Shown here: positions 35,750 to 44,737 of the stretch, one piece after another | How the letters are laid out: every line of letters starts with the position of its first letter | How positions within the stretch are numbered: position 1 is the first letter of the stretch | Source of the DNA: CAZWCX01 sp964632945 | GTDB lineage: Bacteria; Planctomycetota; MHYJ01; WSZJ01; CAZWCX01 | Direction of reading: 5' to 3' | Length of the DNA: 64,000 nucleotides | NCBI GenBank assembly: GCA_964632945.1 | Contig: CAZWCX010000002.1 | Span: forward strand, 62,001 to 126,000 | Notes under the pieces: model-generated | Told to the model about the DNA's origin: nothing | What the model saw: the letters and a program-made list of their open reading frames with translations, nothing else | The model's database searches: none | Program-made: the position numbers and the translations under genes

Positions 35750-36906
35750 ACCAGTCGGGCGAAACGGTCAGCCTGGAACCCGGTCAGCGACTCACCCGGG
35801 AGGTCCTCGAACCGATGAAACACGCCTTCATCGGCAAGGACGAGATCGTCGACCTGCTCGGCGTCAGCCTCGTGGCCGGGGAGAACCTGTTCATCCTGGG
35901 GCCCCCCGGGACCGCCAAGAGCGCGCTCGTGCACGATCTCGGCCGGCGGCTCGAGGGGCGCACGTTCGAGTACCTGTTGACGCGCTTCACCGAGCCCAAT
36001 GAACTCTTCGGCCCGTTCGACATCCGCAAACTGCGTGAGGGCGATCTCGTCACCAACACGGACGGAATGCTGCCGGAGGCGGAGCTCGTCTTCCTGGACG
36101 AATTGCTCAACGCCAACAGCGCGATCCTCAACAGCCTGCTGACGGTGCTGAACGAACGGATGTTCCGTCGGGGCCGGGAAGTGCGCCGGCTGCCCCTGCT
36201 GATGGTGGTGGGGGCCAGCAATCATCTGCCTGAGGACGATGCGCTCGGCGCCCTGTTCGACCGTTTTCTCCTGCGCGTACGGTGCGACAACGTGGCGCCC
36301 GAACGATTGGGGGAGGTGCTCGAGGCCGGATGGAGGCTGGATCTGGGCCTGCACGACCGGGCGGAGCGGATGCGGATGTCCGGTGTGGCGGAGCTGCACG
36401 CCCTCCTGGGAGCGGTCGATTTCACCGCCGCGCGTCCCGCCTACCTCGAGCTGGTTCACCGGCTCCGGCATGCGGGGATTCCGATCTCGGACCGGCGGGC
36501 GGTGAAGCTGCAACGCGTGATCGGGGCCAGCGCGCTCCTGTGCGGTCGCGCGCACGCCGCCGTATCCGACCTTTGGGTGCTCAAGCACATCTGGGACGCC
36601 GAAGAGCAACAGGAGGTGATTGCGTCGATCGTGCAGGAAGCCCTCTCGCGCGCGCCGACGGAGCCCCGGGCGCATCCGCGTTCCCGCGGGGAAGACCGTC
36701 CCGATCCGGAGAGCCTGGCCCGGGACCTGGAGCACCTGGGGTTGCGGCTTCAGGAGGCCGCCGTCTCGCCCGCCGACCGGTCGTATTTGCAGGACCGTCT
36801 GGGGGTGCTTGCCGGCCGTTGCCAGTGGGTGCAATCGGACGACCCGCGCGCCTTCCTGTTGAAGCGGGTCGAGGAGTTGTGGGCCCGGCTGGGGACGGCC
36901 AAATGA
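35746..36906 (+). CDS. MoxR-family AAA+ ATPase
   Basis: Protein of 386 aa, cytoplasmic. Walker A GPPGTAKS lies at residues 52-59, Walker B ELVFLDELLNANSAILNSLL has Asp118-Glu119, and sensor 1 is LLMVVGASNHLPEDD. An arginine-finger region (ALFDRFLLRVRCD) and a C-terminal helical domain follow. MoxR ATPases work as chaperones that remodel or load partners bound through vWA proteins. Coupled by ATGA to the genes on both sides, so it is the likely motor of this operon. Confidence 0.93.
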   Translation: MNQSGETVSLEPGQRLTREVLEPMKHAFIGKDEIVDLLGVSLVAGENLFILGPPGTAKSALVHDLGRRLEGRTFEYLLTRFTEPNELFGPFDIRKLREGDLVTNTDGMLPEAELVFLDELLNANSAILNSLLTVLNERMFRRGREVRRLPLLMVVGASNHLPEDDALGALFDRFLLRVRCDNVAPERLGEVLEAGWRLDLGLHDRAERMRMSGVAELHALLGAVDFTAARPAYLELVHRLRHAGIPISDRRAVKLQRVIGASALLCGRAHAAVSDLWVLKHIWDAEEQQEVIASIVQEALSRAPTEPRAHPRSRGEDRPDPESLARDLEHLGLRLQEAAVSPADRSYLQDRLGVLAGRCQWVQSDDPRAFLLKRVEELWARLGTAK

Positions 36907-37625
36907 GCGGACGCTGGGCCGTGCGGTTGGGGGGCGCCGACGCAGCCGCGGTCGGGTCGTTGCGACTGGTTCCCGGCCTGGAGGTGCTGGAACGGCCGGA
37001 CGCCCTTTGGTTGCGCGGGGAGGGACTCGACGAGACCCTCGAGCAAGCATTGCGCCGGCTGCCGGGTGCGGAACGATACGACGTCCTGGCCGACGGGGGG
37101 CTGCGCGCGATCGGCCACCGGGTTCCGCGCGGCCGCCTGCCGGAAGGGGAGTGGATGGCCGTGCGCGCCTGGGCGAGGCTCGAGGTGCAGGCCGGCGCAC
37201 TCGCGGGACGCCTGGAGCGCTCGGCGACGCTCCGGATCGTCCGCGCGGACCGGATGCGGGAAGCCAACGTCCTCGTGCTCCCCTGGTCGGTCTGGGCCCC
37301 GTGGGCGATCGGCGCGCCCGCCGCGCGGTTGCGGCCGCTCGACTTCGCCGCGGCGAGAGACGGCCGGACCGTCGTGCGGGGAGGACCGCTTCCCCCGCTT
37401 CCCGGGGCGCGCTGGGTCGAGCAGTCCGGCATGGCCGTCCCCTGCGGGTACGAATGGCAGCCTGCCGTGGAGCCGGCCGTCCTGGCCGCCTGGCTGGGGG
37501 TATCGGCCGGCGACCTCGCCCTGCTGGACACGGGGGGGAGCGTGGAAGTGATCCCGGCCTCCGGCTTCGTCCAGGCGCGAAGGAGCGCGGTCAGGGCCAC
37601 CGTCGAGGAGGGCCCGCGTGGATAA
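36903..37625 (+). CDS. MoxR ternary-system accessory protein, second small component
   Basis: Protein of 240 aa without a recognised enzymatic motif. It is rich in Trp, Arg and beta-strand-like segments (WAVRLGGADAAAVGSLRLVP, ADRMREANVLVLPWSVWAPW, YEWQPAVEPAVLAAWLGVSA). Its fixed position between the MoxR ATPase and the vWA-propeller protein suggests it links them. The ATG overlaps the MoxR stop (ATGA), and its own end overlaps the next gene by 8 bp. Probably another bpX-type family; identification rests on context. Confidence 0.65.
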   Translation: MSGRWAVRLGGADAAAVGSLRLVPGLEVLERPDALWLRGEGLDETLEQALRRLPGAERYDVLADGGLRAIGHRVPRGRLPEGEWMAVRAWARLEVQAGALAGRLERSATLRIVRADRMREANVLVLPWSVWAPWAIGAPAARLRPLDFAAARDGRTVVRGGPLPPLPGARWVEQSGMAVPCGYEWQPAVEPAVLAAWLGVSAGDLALLDTGGSVEVIPASGFVQARRSAVRATVEEGPRG

Positions 37626-40371
37626 TCCGCACGTTCTGGCCGCCCTCTACTTCGCCCCGCCGGTGCGATCGTTTTGGCGCTGGAACGGAGATGCCCAGGT
37701 TCTCTCCTGGGCGGACGGCACCACGATCGCGTTTCGCGCCGAAGTGGACGCGGTGCTGCGGCGACTGGCCGGGGGCGGACTCCCGCCGTTCCCTGCCCTG
37801 GTCCTCCTCCTGGCGTCATGCCGCGATCGCTGGCAGGTCGCCGCCCGTCGTTCCCTCCTTCCCATCGACCCGTTCCTCGAGCGTCCCGGGCAGCGCGGCG
37901 AACCCGGCATCCCCCAGTGGCTGTCCGTGGTTCTGGACAGCCTGGAGACGGTCTCCCGCCTCCCGCCGGACCTGCGGACCGGCGCCGAAGCGAAGGCCCT
38001 GCTCGCGGAAGTCGTGTTCGAGAACGGCCGCAGTCGCGGCAGCCCGCAGGACGCGGCGCTCATCGTCCAGGCGTTCTCCGACGGAGTCAGCGCGGAAGCC
38101 CTGGCGGGAGACGCCTCCGCCGAGCATGCCTTTCACGGGCTGCTTCAGGACCTCGAGTCCCTGCGCGAAGGGGTCGCCCGACTCGATGCCGAATCCCTGG
38201 CGCTGCGGAAGAGAACGGGACTCGACCACCTGGTCGAACCGGCCCGCCTCGAATTGGCGCCGTCCGAGTGCGTCCGACGTCTGCTCGTGCAGTTGCGCGA
38301 GGACCGGGAGCTCGCGGGTCTCTCGCGGCTGGCCCACGACCTGATGGCGGCGGTGCACGTGCCGAGAACGATCTCCGCGCGGGAGGAGATGCCGGTAGGC
38401 GGGGTGTCGGACCTCTCGAACCGGGGTACGCTGGATCGGCTTCTGGTCTCGGAGCTCGCGCACGACGACGTGACGTTCGCGGTGCGGGTGGCGATGAACG
38501 AGGCTCTGTACCTGCGACGCGAGTCGCCTCCGCGCACGCCCCCGGGCCGGCGCCTGATCCTGCTTGACGCCGGAATCCGCACCTGGGGGATCCCGCGGCT
38601 GTTCTCGACGGCGGTCGCGCTGGCGTTTGCGGCCACGGCGGGGAAGCGTATCGAGGTGCGCTGCTACCGCGGCAAGGAGGACGGGTTGGAGCCGGTGGAC
38701 CTGGGCTCGCGGGAGGGCCTGGTCGCGCACCTGTCGGCGCTGGAATCCTCGCCGCATCCGGGTCCGGCTGTCGAACCGTTTCTGGCCCTGATGGAGCCTG
38801 CAGAGGGTCCCTCGGACGCCATTCTCGTCACGCACGAGGACGTGACCTCCGACCCGGAGTTCCAGGCCGCGCTCCTCGCCGCGCGCAGTCGGCCGATCTA
38901 TGTGGCCACGGTCGCGCGCGACGGCGCCTTCCGTCTGCAGGTCTGGAGCGGGCGCGGCGGGCGGACGCTCCGGGAGGCGCGACTTTCCCTGGAGGATGTG
39001 CACCGTCCACCGTCCGCCGACCGGCCCGGCACGCCCCTCATGGTCGCCGAGGCCGACCCCGCCTTGCCGGTCATCTTCTCGCGCGATCCGTTCCCGCTCC
39101 TCCTGCCCCATTTCCCCGACCCGCGGTGGGCCCGCTGGTCCCCCGCGTACGGCGTCGTCATGCTGACCGCGGACGGACGAGTGTTGAATTGGAAGATGCG
39201 CGGCCAGGGTGCCCACCAGGTCACGGCGTTCGCGCCTCGCGGGGCGGTCCATGGCGTCGGACTGGAGAGGGGCGGGCTGGCCTGGTTCGTGGTCCGGGGC
39301 TATCCGGGCCCCCACGTGCGGCTGCTGACCGCAGACCTCTCCTCGGGGCGCTGCAGTGTGGACGAATTGGCGGCGGGAGGGGACCCGCCGGTCGGCGTTA
39401 CCGCGCACCTAGGGGCGCTCTTCCTGGTCTATCGGCGGCGGGTCGATGTCTTCGACTTGAGGGACGGTCGCCGCGGGGCGTCGCTGAATCTGTCCCCGGG
39501 GCTCCGGTGGCGGTGCGGTCGCTTTTTCTACCAGGCGCCCGATCGGTGGCATGCGCTGGCGTATGACGGGATGTCTGCGCTCCTGGAGCCGGTCCAGGCG
39601 CAGGGCGATCGCCGCGGGCTCGGCATGATCGCCCTGTTCGACCGGATCGGGCATGACGGTCCGTGGGGGATTGCCGCGGACGGCTCGGTGTCATGTATCG
39701 CGACCGGTGAACGACTCCTCGGCACCCCGAAGCGCGCGCATGGCCAAGTCAATGTCCTCGCCATTTCGGACGACGGCCACAGAGTAGTGGTAAGGGTGAA
39801 TGGGGACGCCAAGGGGAATCACTTCGAACTGATCGACCTCAACAAGCCAAGCGTGAGTGCGGTCTCCGGAAACCGGGCTCAGGCGTGGTTGCTTCCGGAA
39901 ATCTGGGTTCATGCCGACAACCCGCACAACCTGCGCCGCAAGCTGCGGGGTCTGGCCTTGAGTCCCGAGGGAACTCTGGTGCTCCTGTCGACGAAATCGT
40001 ACGCGCTGGAGCTGAAGCCGGTCTCGCCGGACCGGGTGGTCCTGTCCCATCTTTCGTTGAGCGAATCGCTCCGCAGCGCGGCGCGCTCGTTCACGCCGTG
40101 CGCGCGCCCAGCCCGATCGGGCATCGAACTGCAGCGCGTCGCCTTTCCGGACGGGACCTGCGCCTATCTCGATTCGCGCGGCCTGCTCCATTGGAAGAGC
40201 TCGGACCCCGGTCTGCCGGAGCTGAGCCTCGTCCTCTTCGACCAGGGCGTGGCGGCCTGGGCTTCCGACGGCGCGCGATTCGGGCCGCGCTACTTTCATC
40301 CGCAGGAGGAAACCATCGAATCCGGGCTCTGCGACCGCCTGGCGGCGATTCTGTCCCGGGTGCGACGATGA
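37618..40371 (+). CDS. vWA and beta-propeller protein of the MoxR ternary system
   Basis: Protein of 917 aa starting at GTG 37618. The N-terminal ~290 residues are helical (MoxR-associated region). A vWA-like domain at about 305-470 begins RRLILLDAGIRTWGIPRLFS; Asp317 is present but the DxSxS metal site is not (D-A-G-I-R), so metal-dependent binding looks lost. Strand-rich repeats from about 500 to the end (WSPAYGVVMLTADGRVLNWK, VNVLAISDDGHRVVVRVNGD, LRGLALSPEGTLVLLSTKSY) fit a beta-propeller. It would act as the adaptor holding a target to the ATPase. Overlaps the next gene (ATGA). Confidence 0.75.
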   Translation: MDNPHVLAALYFAPPVRSFWRWNGDAQVLSWADGTTIAFRAEVDAVLRRLAGGGLPPFPALVLLLASCRDRWQVAARRSLLPIDPFLERPGQRGEPGIPQWLSVVLDSLETVSRLPPDLRTGAEAKALLAEVVFENGRSRGSPQDAALIVQAFSDGVSAEALAGDASAEHAFHGLLQDLESLREGVARLDAESLALRKRTGLDHLVEPARLELAPSECVRRLLVQLREDRELAGLSRLAHDLMAAVHVPRTISAREEMPVGGVSDLSNRGTLDRLLVSELAHDDVTFAVRVAMNEALYLRRESPPRTPPGRRLILLDAGIRTWGIPRLFSTAVALAFAATAGKRIEVRCYRGKEDGLEPVDLGSREGLVAHLSALESSPHPGPAVEPFLALMEPAEGPSDAILVTHEDVTSDPEFQAALLAARSRPIYVATVARDGAFRLQVWSGRGGRTLREARLSLEDVHRPPSADRPGTPLMVAEADPALPVIFSRDPFPLLLPHFPDPRWARWSPAYGVVMLTADGRVLNWKMRGQGAHQVTAFAPRGAVHGVGLERGGLAWFVVRGYPGPHVRLLTADLSSGRCSVDELAAGGDPPVGVTAHLGALFLVYRRRVDVFDLRDGRRGASLNLSPGLRWRCGRFFYQAPDRWHALAYDGMSALLEPVQAQGDRRGLGMIALFDRIGHDGPWGIAADGSVSCIATGERLLGTPKRAHGQVNVLAISDDGHRVVVRVNGDAKGNHFELIDLNKPSVSAVSGNRAQAWLLPEIWVHADNPHNLRRKLRGLALSPEGTLVLLSTKSYALELKPVSPDRVVLSHLSLSESLRSAARSFTPCARPARSGIELQRVAFPDGTCAYLDSRGLLHWKSSDPGLPELSLVLFDQGVAAWASDGARFGPRYFHPQEETIESGLCDRLAAILSRVRR

Positions 40372-43115
40372 AGTTCGATCTCCGTCTCCGCTTCGACCCG
40401 GACGCCCGCCCGGAACCGGGTGGGTGGTTCCTTCCCGGGTCGGATCCGCAGCCATGGCTGCAAGAGATGGCCGGGTGGGGGATTCCCCTGATCGGTTTGC
40501 GGATGTGGCCGGTGCCGTCGTCGCGCCGCGATCGGCGGGTCTGCGGCATGTTCGTTCCCGTGCCCGCCGGCGCGCTCCCCCGCACGAGTCCCTGGGCCCA
40601 GGCATACCGGTCGCGCGGTCGCCGGCTGTGGATCCCCGTGCAGGCGCGGGTGGAACCGGATTTGCTCGATGCCGAGATCGATGAGGCGCTGTCCGGCATG
40701 GGCGAATGCTTCCTGTTGCATCCGGCGGCGGGGCTGGTGGCGTTCGAAATCGATGACGGGCTTTTCCTTCATCAGGTCCTCGGGCGGCCGGATCGCCGCG
40801 AAGGGGGATGGGACGTTGCGCGTTGCGGGGTCGCCGGCGCGCCTCGGCTCCGGTCGGTAGAGCCGGAGGAACCGCCGACCCTCGAGTCGATCATGCGGGA
40901 ATCGCGCGACGACATCGGCCGGGAACCGCCGAAGAGTCTGCCTCCGCTTCCGGAGGAACAGGGGAAGCCCGCGCGCGAACCGGGAGCGGGTTGGGCGAGA
41001 CGACAACTCGCCCGGGCCTTGCTGTGGGCGACCGAGAACGCACCGCCCACGGCGCCTGCGCCGACCTGGGTGGACCGGGTCCGCGACTGGGCGCGTCGCC
41101 AGTTGAAGGGTTCGCCATTCGATCGGAACGAGGCCCGGCACCGGGAATTGCAGCGCTTGTTGCGCATGCTGGCGACGGATCCGGACCGCGGCCTGAAGTT
41201 TGCCGTGCCGCTGGCGGGCGCCAAGGGTCGGGGGCTGGCCCCGCCCGGGGACCGACTCGGGCCGCGCAACGTCGACTTCAATCTCGATCGGCTCGGCGGG
41301 GGACAGGCGGGCGATCCCTGGAACGTTCCGTGGGAAATGCACCAGGCGTTGCGCCAGCATTACCACGAGGCGGCGAATCGCGAATTGCGGTTGGGCCGGC
41401 ATCGGCGCGCGGCCTACATCTTCGCCGAGTTGCTGGGAAACCCCGTTGCCGCAGCGGCTGCGCTGGTCCAGGGCCGACACTTCCGCGAGGCGGCCATCCT
41501 GTACCGGGATCACCTGAACCGTCCGCTCGAGGCCGCGCAGTGCCTCGAGCAGGGGGGATTGCTCGCGGAGGCGGTGGTCCTGTATGAGTCCACCGGCCAT
41601 TTCGAGAGCGCAGGTGACCTTCTCTGCCGGATGGACCGCCAGCCGGAAGCCGTGGTCGCGTGGCGGCGCGCGGCCGAAAAGCACGCAGACACCGGCGACC
41701 TGCTCGCCGCCTGTCGGTTGTTGGAGAGGAAAGTGAATGCTCCCGAGGAGGCGCTCGGATTGCTCGCCTCCGCCTGGCCATGGAGCGAACATGCCGGGCC
41801 GGCGTTGCGGGAGCGGTTCGCGATCCTCGGACGCATGGCGCGACACGAAGACGCGCGTCGATTGCTGCTGCACCTCCGCGGCGAGGCGGCTCCGCCGTCC
41901 CGGTCGGTCGTGCTGGTGCAGGTGCTCGCGGCGGTCGCCGCGGCGTATCCCGATTCCGACGTGCGCGCCCGGGCGGCGGACTCTGCGCGCGTTTCGGCCG
42001 GTCGCCACCTGCACCAGGCCAACCTTGCGGAGACGGAAGAAATCGTGCAGGCGATCGCCCGGTTGGCGCCGGAGGACCGTCTGCTGGCGCGGGACGGCGC
42101 GCGATTCGTCGCGCGCCGGCGCGTGCAACTGACCACGCCCGAGCGGCCGGCGAGCCCCGGCGGCGATCCGGTCCTGCTCGGCACGTTCCAGCTTCCTCGC
42201 GACGTCACCTGGCAGGCCGCCGCCTCCCAGGGTCGGGTCTTCTACGCCGCGGGCGTCGGCGAGGGCGTCTTCGTCGTCGTACGCGGTCTTTGGGACGGCA
42301 CGTTGCAGCGCCTCGAGTGGAAGCAACATGTGCCGGCGCACGCCCGGATCCTCCTGCAGCCCGGGACGATATCCACCCACCCGACACTCGTGGCGGTCGC
42401 GGCAGGACCGCGCCTCGAGTACCTTCGCTTCGGCGGAACCGGTTCGTTGCCCGTGGCCACTCGGGTTGGCACGCCGGATGGACTTCCGGATCGCGTCCTC
42501 GCTCTCTCCTACGGCGAGTACTCGACCGTCTGGGTGGTCAGCGACGAGGGCGGGGCCCTGGTCCTCTCCGCGCGCACGCTCGAGGGGGCGATCGTCTCCA
42601 CCCATGCTTTGCCCGTTGCCCCGGAGGGGGAAGGAGATCGGACCTCCGCGGAGACCGCCTGGCCGATCCTGATGACGCGCCGGGATTCGGTCTACGTCGC
42701 CACCGGCAACCGTGTGATCGCTCTCGTACGCGGCGAGTCGTTCGTCGTCACGGAACTTCACGACCCGGTGCTGGAGATCGCCGGCTCGGATCCGCTGAGC
42801 CGCCCGCGACTTGCCGCGACCTTCGAGTGGGGCGGGGCCGTCCTGTGGGGCGGGCTGGATTGGGGGAACGTGCGCGTCTTTGGCGAGCGCCTCTGGCGGC
42901 CGCTGGCGACGTGGACGCGCGACGGTTCGCTGGTCGCGGTTGCGCAGGGCGAAGGCCAGATCTACGGCACCGAGAACTTCGCGATCTCGCACCGGCGCAC
43001 GTTCCCATGTCCGGAGATCGTGCCGTTCGCGGTGGTCCCGGCGGCGGGGTTGTCGGAATTCGCCCTCTTCGGAGCGGACGGCTCCGTGCGCCTCTACCGG
43101 GTACAGGGGGGCTAA
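40368..43115 (+). CDS. Helical-repeat and beta-propeller protein of the MoxR ternary system
   Basis: Protein of 915 aa. The N-terminal domain (about 1-145; RLRFDPDARPEPGGWFLPGS) is followed by a Pro/Glu-rich linker. A TPR-like helical array (about 325-520) includes RHRRAAYIFAELLGNPVAAA, FREAAILYRDHLNRPLEAAQ and LAEAVVLYESTGHFESAGDL. From about 600 to the end strand-rich repeats with Trp/Gly corners suggest a second beta-propeller (VFYAAGVGEGVFVVVRGLWD, EFALFGADGSVRLYRVQG). No TM segment or signal peptide. Last gene of the operon; its stop overlaps the convergent glycosylase gene by 4 bp. Confidence 0.72.
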   Translation: MKFDLRLRFDPDARPEPGGWFLPGSDPQPWLQEMAGWGIPLIGLRMWPVPSSRRDRRVCGMFVPVPAGALPRTSPWAQAYRSRGRRLWIPVQARVEPDLLDAEIDEALSGMGECFLLHPAAGLVAFEIDDGLFLHQVLGRPDRREGGWDVARCGVAGAPRLRSVEPEEPPTLESIMRESRDDIGREPPKSLPPLPEEQGKPAREPGAGWARRQLARALLWATENAPPTAPAPTWVDRVRDWARRQLKGSPFDRNEARHRELQRLLRMLATDPDRGLKFAVPLAGAKGRGLAPPGDRLGPRNVDFNLDRLGGGQAGDPWNVPWEMHQALRQHYHEAANRELRLGRHRRAAYIFAELLGNPVAAAAALVQGRHFREAAILYRDHLNRPLEAAQCLEQGGLLAEAVVLYESTGHFESAGDLLCRMDRQPEAVVAWRRAAEKHADTGDLLAACRLLERKVNAPEEALGLLASAWPWSEHAGPALRERFAILGRMARHEDARRLLLHLRGEAAPPSRSVVLVQVLAAVAAAYPDSDVRARAADSARVSAGRHLHQANLAETEEIVQAIARLAPEDRLLARDGARFVARRRVQLTTPERPASPGGDPVLLGTFQLPRDVTWQAAASQGRVFYAAGVGEGVFVVVRGLWDGTLQRLEWKQHVPAHARILLQPGTISTHPTLVAVAAGPRLEYLRFGGTGSLPVATRVGTPDGLPDRVLALSYGEYSTVWVVSDEGGALVLSARTLEGAIVSTHALPVAPEGEGDRTSAETAWPILMTRRDSVYVATGNRVIALVRGESFVVTELHDPVLEIAGSDPLSRPRLAATFEWGGAVLWGGLDWGNVRVFGERLWRPLATWTRDGSLVAVAQGEGQIYGTENFAISHRRTFPCPEIVPFAVVPAAGLSEFALFGADGSVRLYRVQGG

Positions 43116-43849
43116 GGTGGCGGCCGACCCGCGCCGTCCGGCGAACCGTCGGCTTCATCCCGGTCGATTCCCTCGCGCACGGCTGCGGCGGCCCGACGGA
43201 AGACGGCGAGGAACATCGGCCACGTGAGCCGGCGCGTGTTGGTGTTCTGCCGACTGCAGTGGTAGGAGTCGATCAGCAGCGTCCCGTCCGGCAGACGATG
43301 CTCGGCGCCATGCGCGAATCCGCACCCCGATCGACGCATCCCATGGATGTGCAGCGCGGCATCGTGGGCGATGCGTCCCAGGGCCAGCGTGACACGCCGA
43401 CGTCGCAACAGGCGAACTTCCTCGGCGAGGAACGGTCGGCAGGCGTCGAGTTCGACGCCGGTGGGGCGATTCTGCGGCGGGGCGCAACGGGCCGCGGCGC
43501 CGATGAACGCGTCCCGGAGCCGGAGAGAATCGCCGGCCGCCACGCTCTCGGGAGCGGTGGAAAAGCCGGTCTCGTGGAGGACCCGGTAGAGCCACGCCCC
43601 CGACGCGTCCCCCGTGAACATCCGGCCGGTCCGGTTCGCTCCGCGCATCCCCGGGGCCAATCCGACGACCAGCAGCCGGGCGTCCGGATCGCCGAAGCCG
43701 GGGACGGGAAGGCAATGGAATCCGGGATGTTTTCGTTTCGCCGCCCGAAGGTACTCGACCAGTCGGGGGCAGGCCCGGCAGGCGACGATGCGGCGATGGA
43801 GGACCGCGAATGCGGGCGTCGGGGCGGGTTCCGGGAGGGGGATCCGCAT
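43112..43849 (-). CDS. Uracil-DNA glycosylase, family 5 (UDGb-like)
   Basis: Protein of 245 aa. Features of the 4Fe-4S UDG families: an N-terminal VACRACPRLVEYLR pair of cysteines, the active-site motif VVGLAPGMRGANRTGRMFTG and the C-terminal SYHCSRQNTNTRRLTWPMFL. GLAPGMRGANRTG is the form typical of family 5, which removes uracil and some other deaminated bases from DNA. The start at 43849 was chosen by family length; an extension of 37 codons upstream looks non-coding. No strong RBS. Confidence 0.88.
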   Translation of the reverse strand: MRIPLPEPAPTPAFAVLHRRIVACRACPRLVEYLRAAKRKHPGFHCLPVPGFGDPDARLLVVGLAPGMRGANRTGRMFTGDASGAWLYRVLHETGFSTAPESVAAGDSLRLRDAFIGAAARCAPPQNRPTGVELDACRPFLAEEVRLLRRRRVTLALGRIAHDAALHIHGMRRSGCGFAHGAEHRLPDGTLLIDSYHCSRQNTNTRRLTWPMFLAVFRRAAAAVREGIDRDEADGSPDGAGRPPP

Positions 43850-43945
43850 CGGAGAAAGACCGCACTTTTGCGAAAACCGGGGTGAACCTGGATCGTTCAG
43901 CCCGGTTATACGGTCGGAAGCGACGGAATGCGAAAGGAAACGCCG

Positions 43946-44116
43946 ATGTCGACGACGCACAGGATGCCTGCCTCCAAATCCGGCCGGACCTCACCCCGTA
44001 CCGGTCCCGGCCGCTTTGCGGTGGTTCACCCCACCCTGCGGGTGATTCCCTCGGCGCCGGCGTACGCCGTACGGCTGCGGGCGCGGGCGCTTCGGCGTCG
44101 CGCGGGTCGGACTTGA
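43946..44116 (+). CDS. Small basic protein, 56 aa, unknown
   Basis: ATG with a good RBS (AAAGGA, seven bases upstream), TGA at 44114-44116, then a strong intrinsic terminator 26 bp later. The product is very basic and ends RARALRRRAGRT; no family recognised. RBS plus terminator argue for a real short transcript, though it could instead be a leader of the tRNA array. Confidence 0.4.
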   Translation: MSTTHRMPASKSGRTSPRTGPGRFAVVHPTLRVIPSAPAYAVRLRARALRRRAGRT

Positions 44117-44142
44117 TCGGAGACGGTCTTCGGTCTTCCGGA

Positions 44143-44171
44143 CCCCGCATCCGACCGATGCGGGGTTTTTT
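44143..44171 (+). terminator. Intrinsic terminator upstream of the tRNA array
   Basis: Perfect 9-bp stem CCCCGCATC/GATGCGGGG, 5-nt loop, followed by six T. It ends 25 bp before tRNA-Phe, leaving little room for a separate tRNA promoter, so it may also act as an attenuator. Confidence 0.8.
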
Positions 44172-44195
44172 GTTTCTTGCTCATGCCGGGTTTTC

Positions 44196-44266
44196 GCAGG
44201 CCTGGTGTAACCGTTGCACTGCTGCCTGAAGAGCAGCCGGACCCGGTGCGACTCCGGGGGCCTGCA
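44196..44266 (+). tRNA. tRNA-Phe (GAA)
   Basis: 71 nt. Acceptor GCAGGCC/GGCCTGC, anticodon arm GCTGC-CTGAAGA-GCAGC with anticodon GAA, T-arm CCCGG-TGCGACT-CCGGG, discriminator A. The D-loop (AACCGTT) has a single G rather than the usual GG, and T-loop position 55 is G rather than T. CCA is not encoded. Unusual enough that function should be tested. Confidence 0.75.
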
Positions 44267-44270
44267 TTGC

Positions 44271-44341
44271 GGGGCCATCGTACAACAGGAATACGCCGCC
44301 TTCGCACGGCGGAGATCCGGGTGCGACTCCCGGTGGCTCCA
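44271..44341 (+). tRNA. tRNA-Ala (CGC)
   Basis: 71 nt. Acceptor GGGGCCA/TGGCTCC contains the G3-U70 wobble that marks tRNA-Ala. Anticodon arm CCGCC-TTCGCAC-GGCGG gives CGC (codon GCG). T-arm CCGGG-TGCGACT-CCCGG, again with G55. Short D-stem. CCA not encoded. Four bp after tRNA-Phe. Confidence 0.78.
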
Positions 44342-44344
44342 TCC

Positions 44345-44427
44345 GGGCGTGCTGCCGAGTGGGATCGGAGTCGGGCTGTAAACCCGGCGCCCTATCGGGA
44401 TAGGAGGTTCGATTCCTTACACGCCCA
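44345..44427 (+). tRNA. tRNA-Tyr (GTA)
   Basis: 83 nt, class II with a long variable arm (CCTATC/GATAGG). Acceptor GGGCGTG/CACGCCC, anticodon arm TCGGG-CTGTAAA-CCCGG with anticodon GTA. Normal T-loop TTCGATT. CCA not encoded. Confidence 0.92.
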
Positions 44428-44564
44428 TTTCGGGTCGTCGGCGCGGGGGGGAGAAGGGGGGCGGTCTCGCGTGGACCACCGGGGAGGCGGGGCGCCGGGA
44501 TCGGCCGGCGGGTCGCCGGACCGGATGGCGCGAACCGGGCGCGCGGACGGCAGGTACGTTTACG

Positions 44565-44637
44565 GCGGCCGAGGGCAAAGAGTCGAGCCACGTGGCTGTG
44601 GCCCACGTCCCAGCGGGTGCGAGTCCCGCCGGTCGCC
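44565..44637 (+). tRNA. tRNA-His (GTG)
   Basis: 73 nt. Acceptor GCGGCCG/CGGTCGC, anticodon arm CGTGG-CTGTGGC-CCACG with anticodon GTG. Discriminator C73 and a G at 44564 supply the G-1:C73 pair specific to tRNA-His. T-loop TGCGAGT (G55). CCA not encoded. The 137 bp before it hold nothing I can identify. Confidence 0.88.
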
Positions 44638-44652
44638 CTTCACCGAAATCGG

Positions 44653-44724
44653 GCCTCCGTAGGTCAATGGACAGACAGCCGGACTTTTAATCCGGAAGTG
44701 GAGGTTCGACTCCTCCCGGGGGCA
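44653..44724 (+). tRNA. tRNA-Lys (TTT)
   Basis: 72 nt. Acceptor GCCTCCG/CGGGGGC, anticodon arm CCGGA-CTTTTAA-TCCGG with anticodon TTT, T-arm GGAGG-TTCGACT-CCTCC (normal T55). CCA not encoded. Confidence 0.93.
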
Positions 44725-44737
44725 TGAACTTCTTGCC

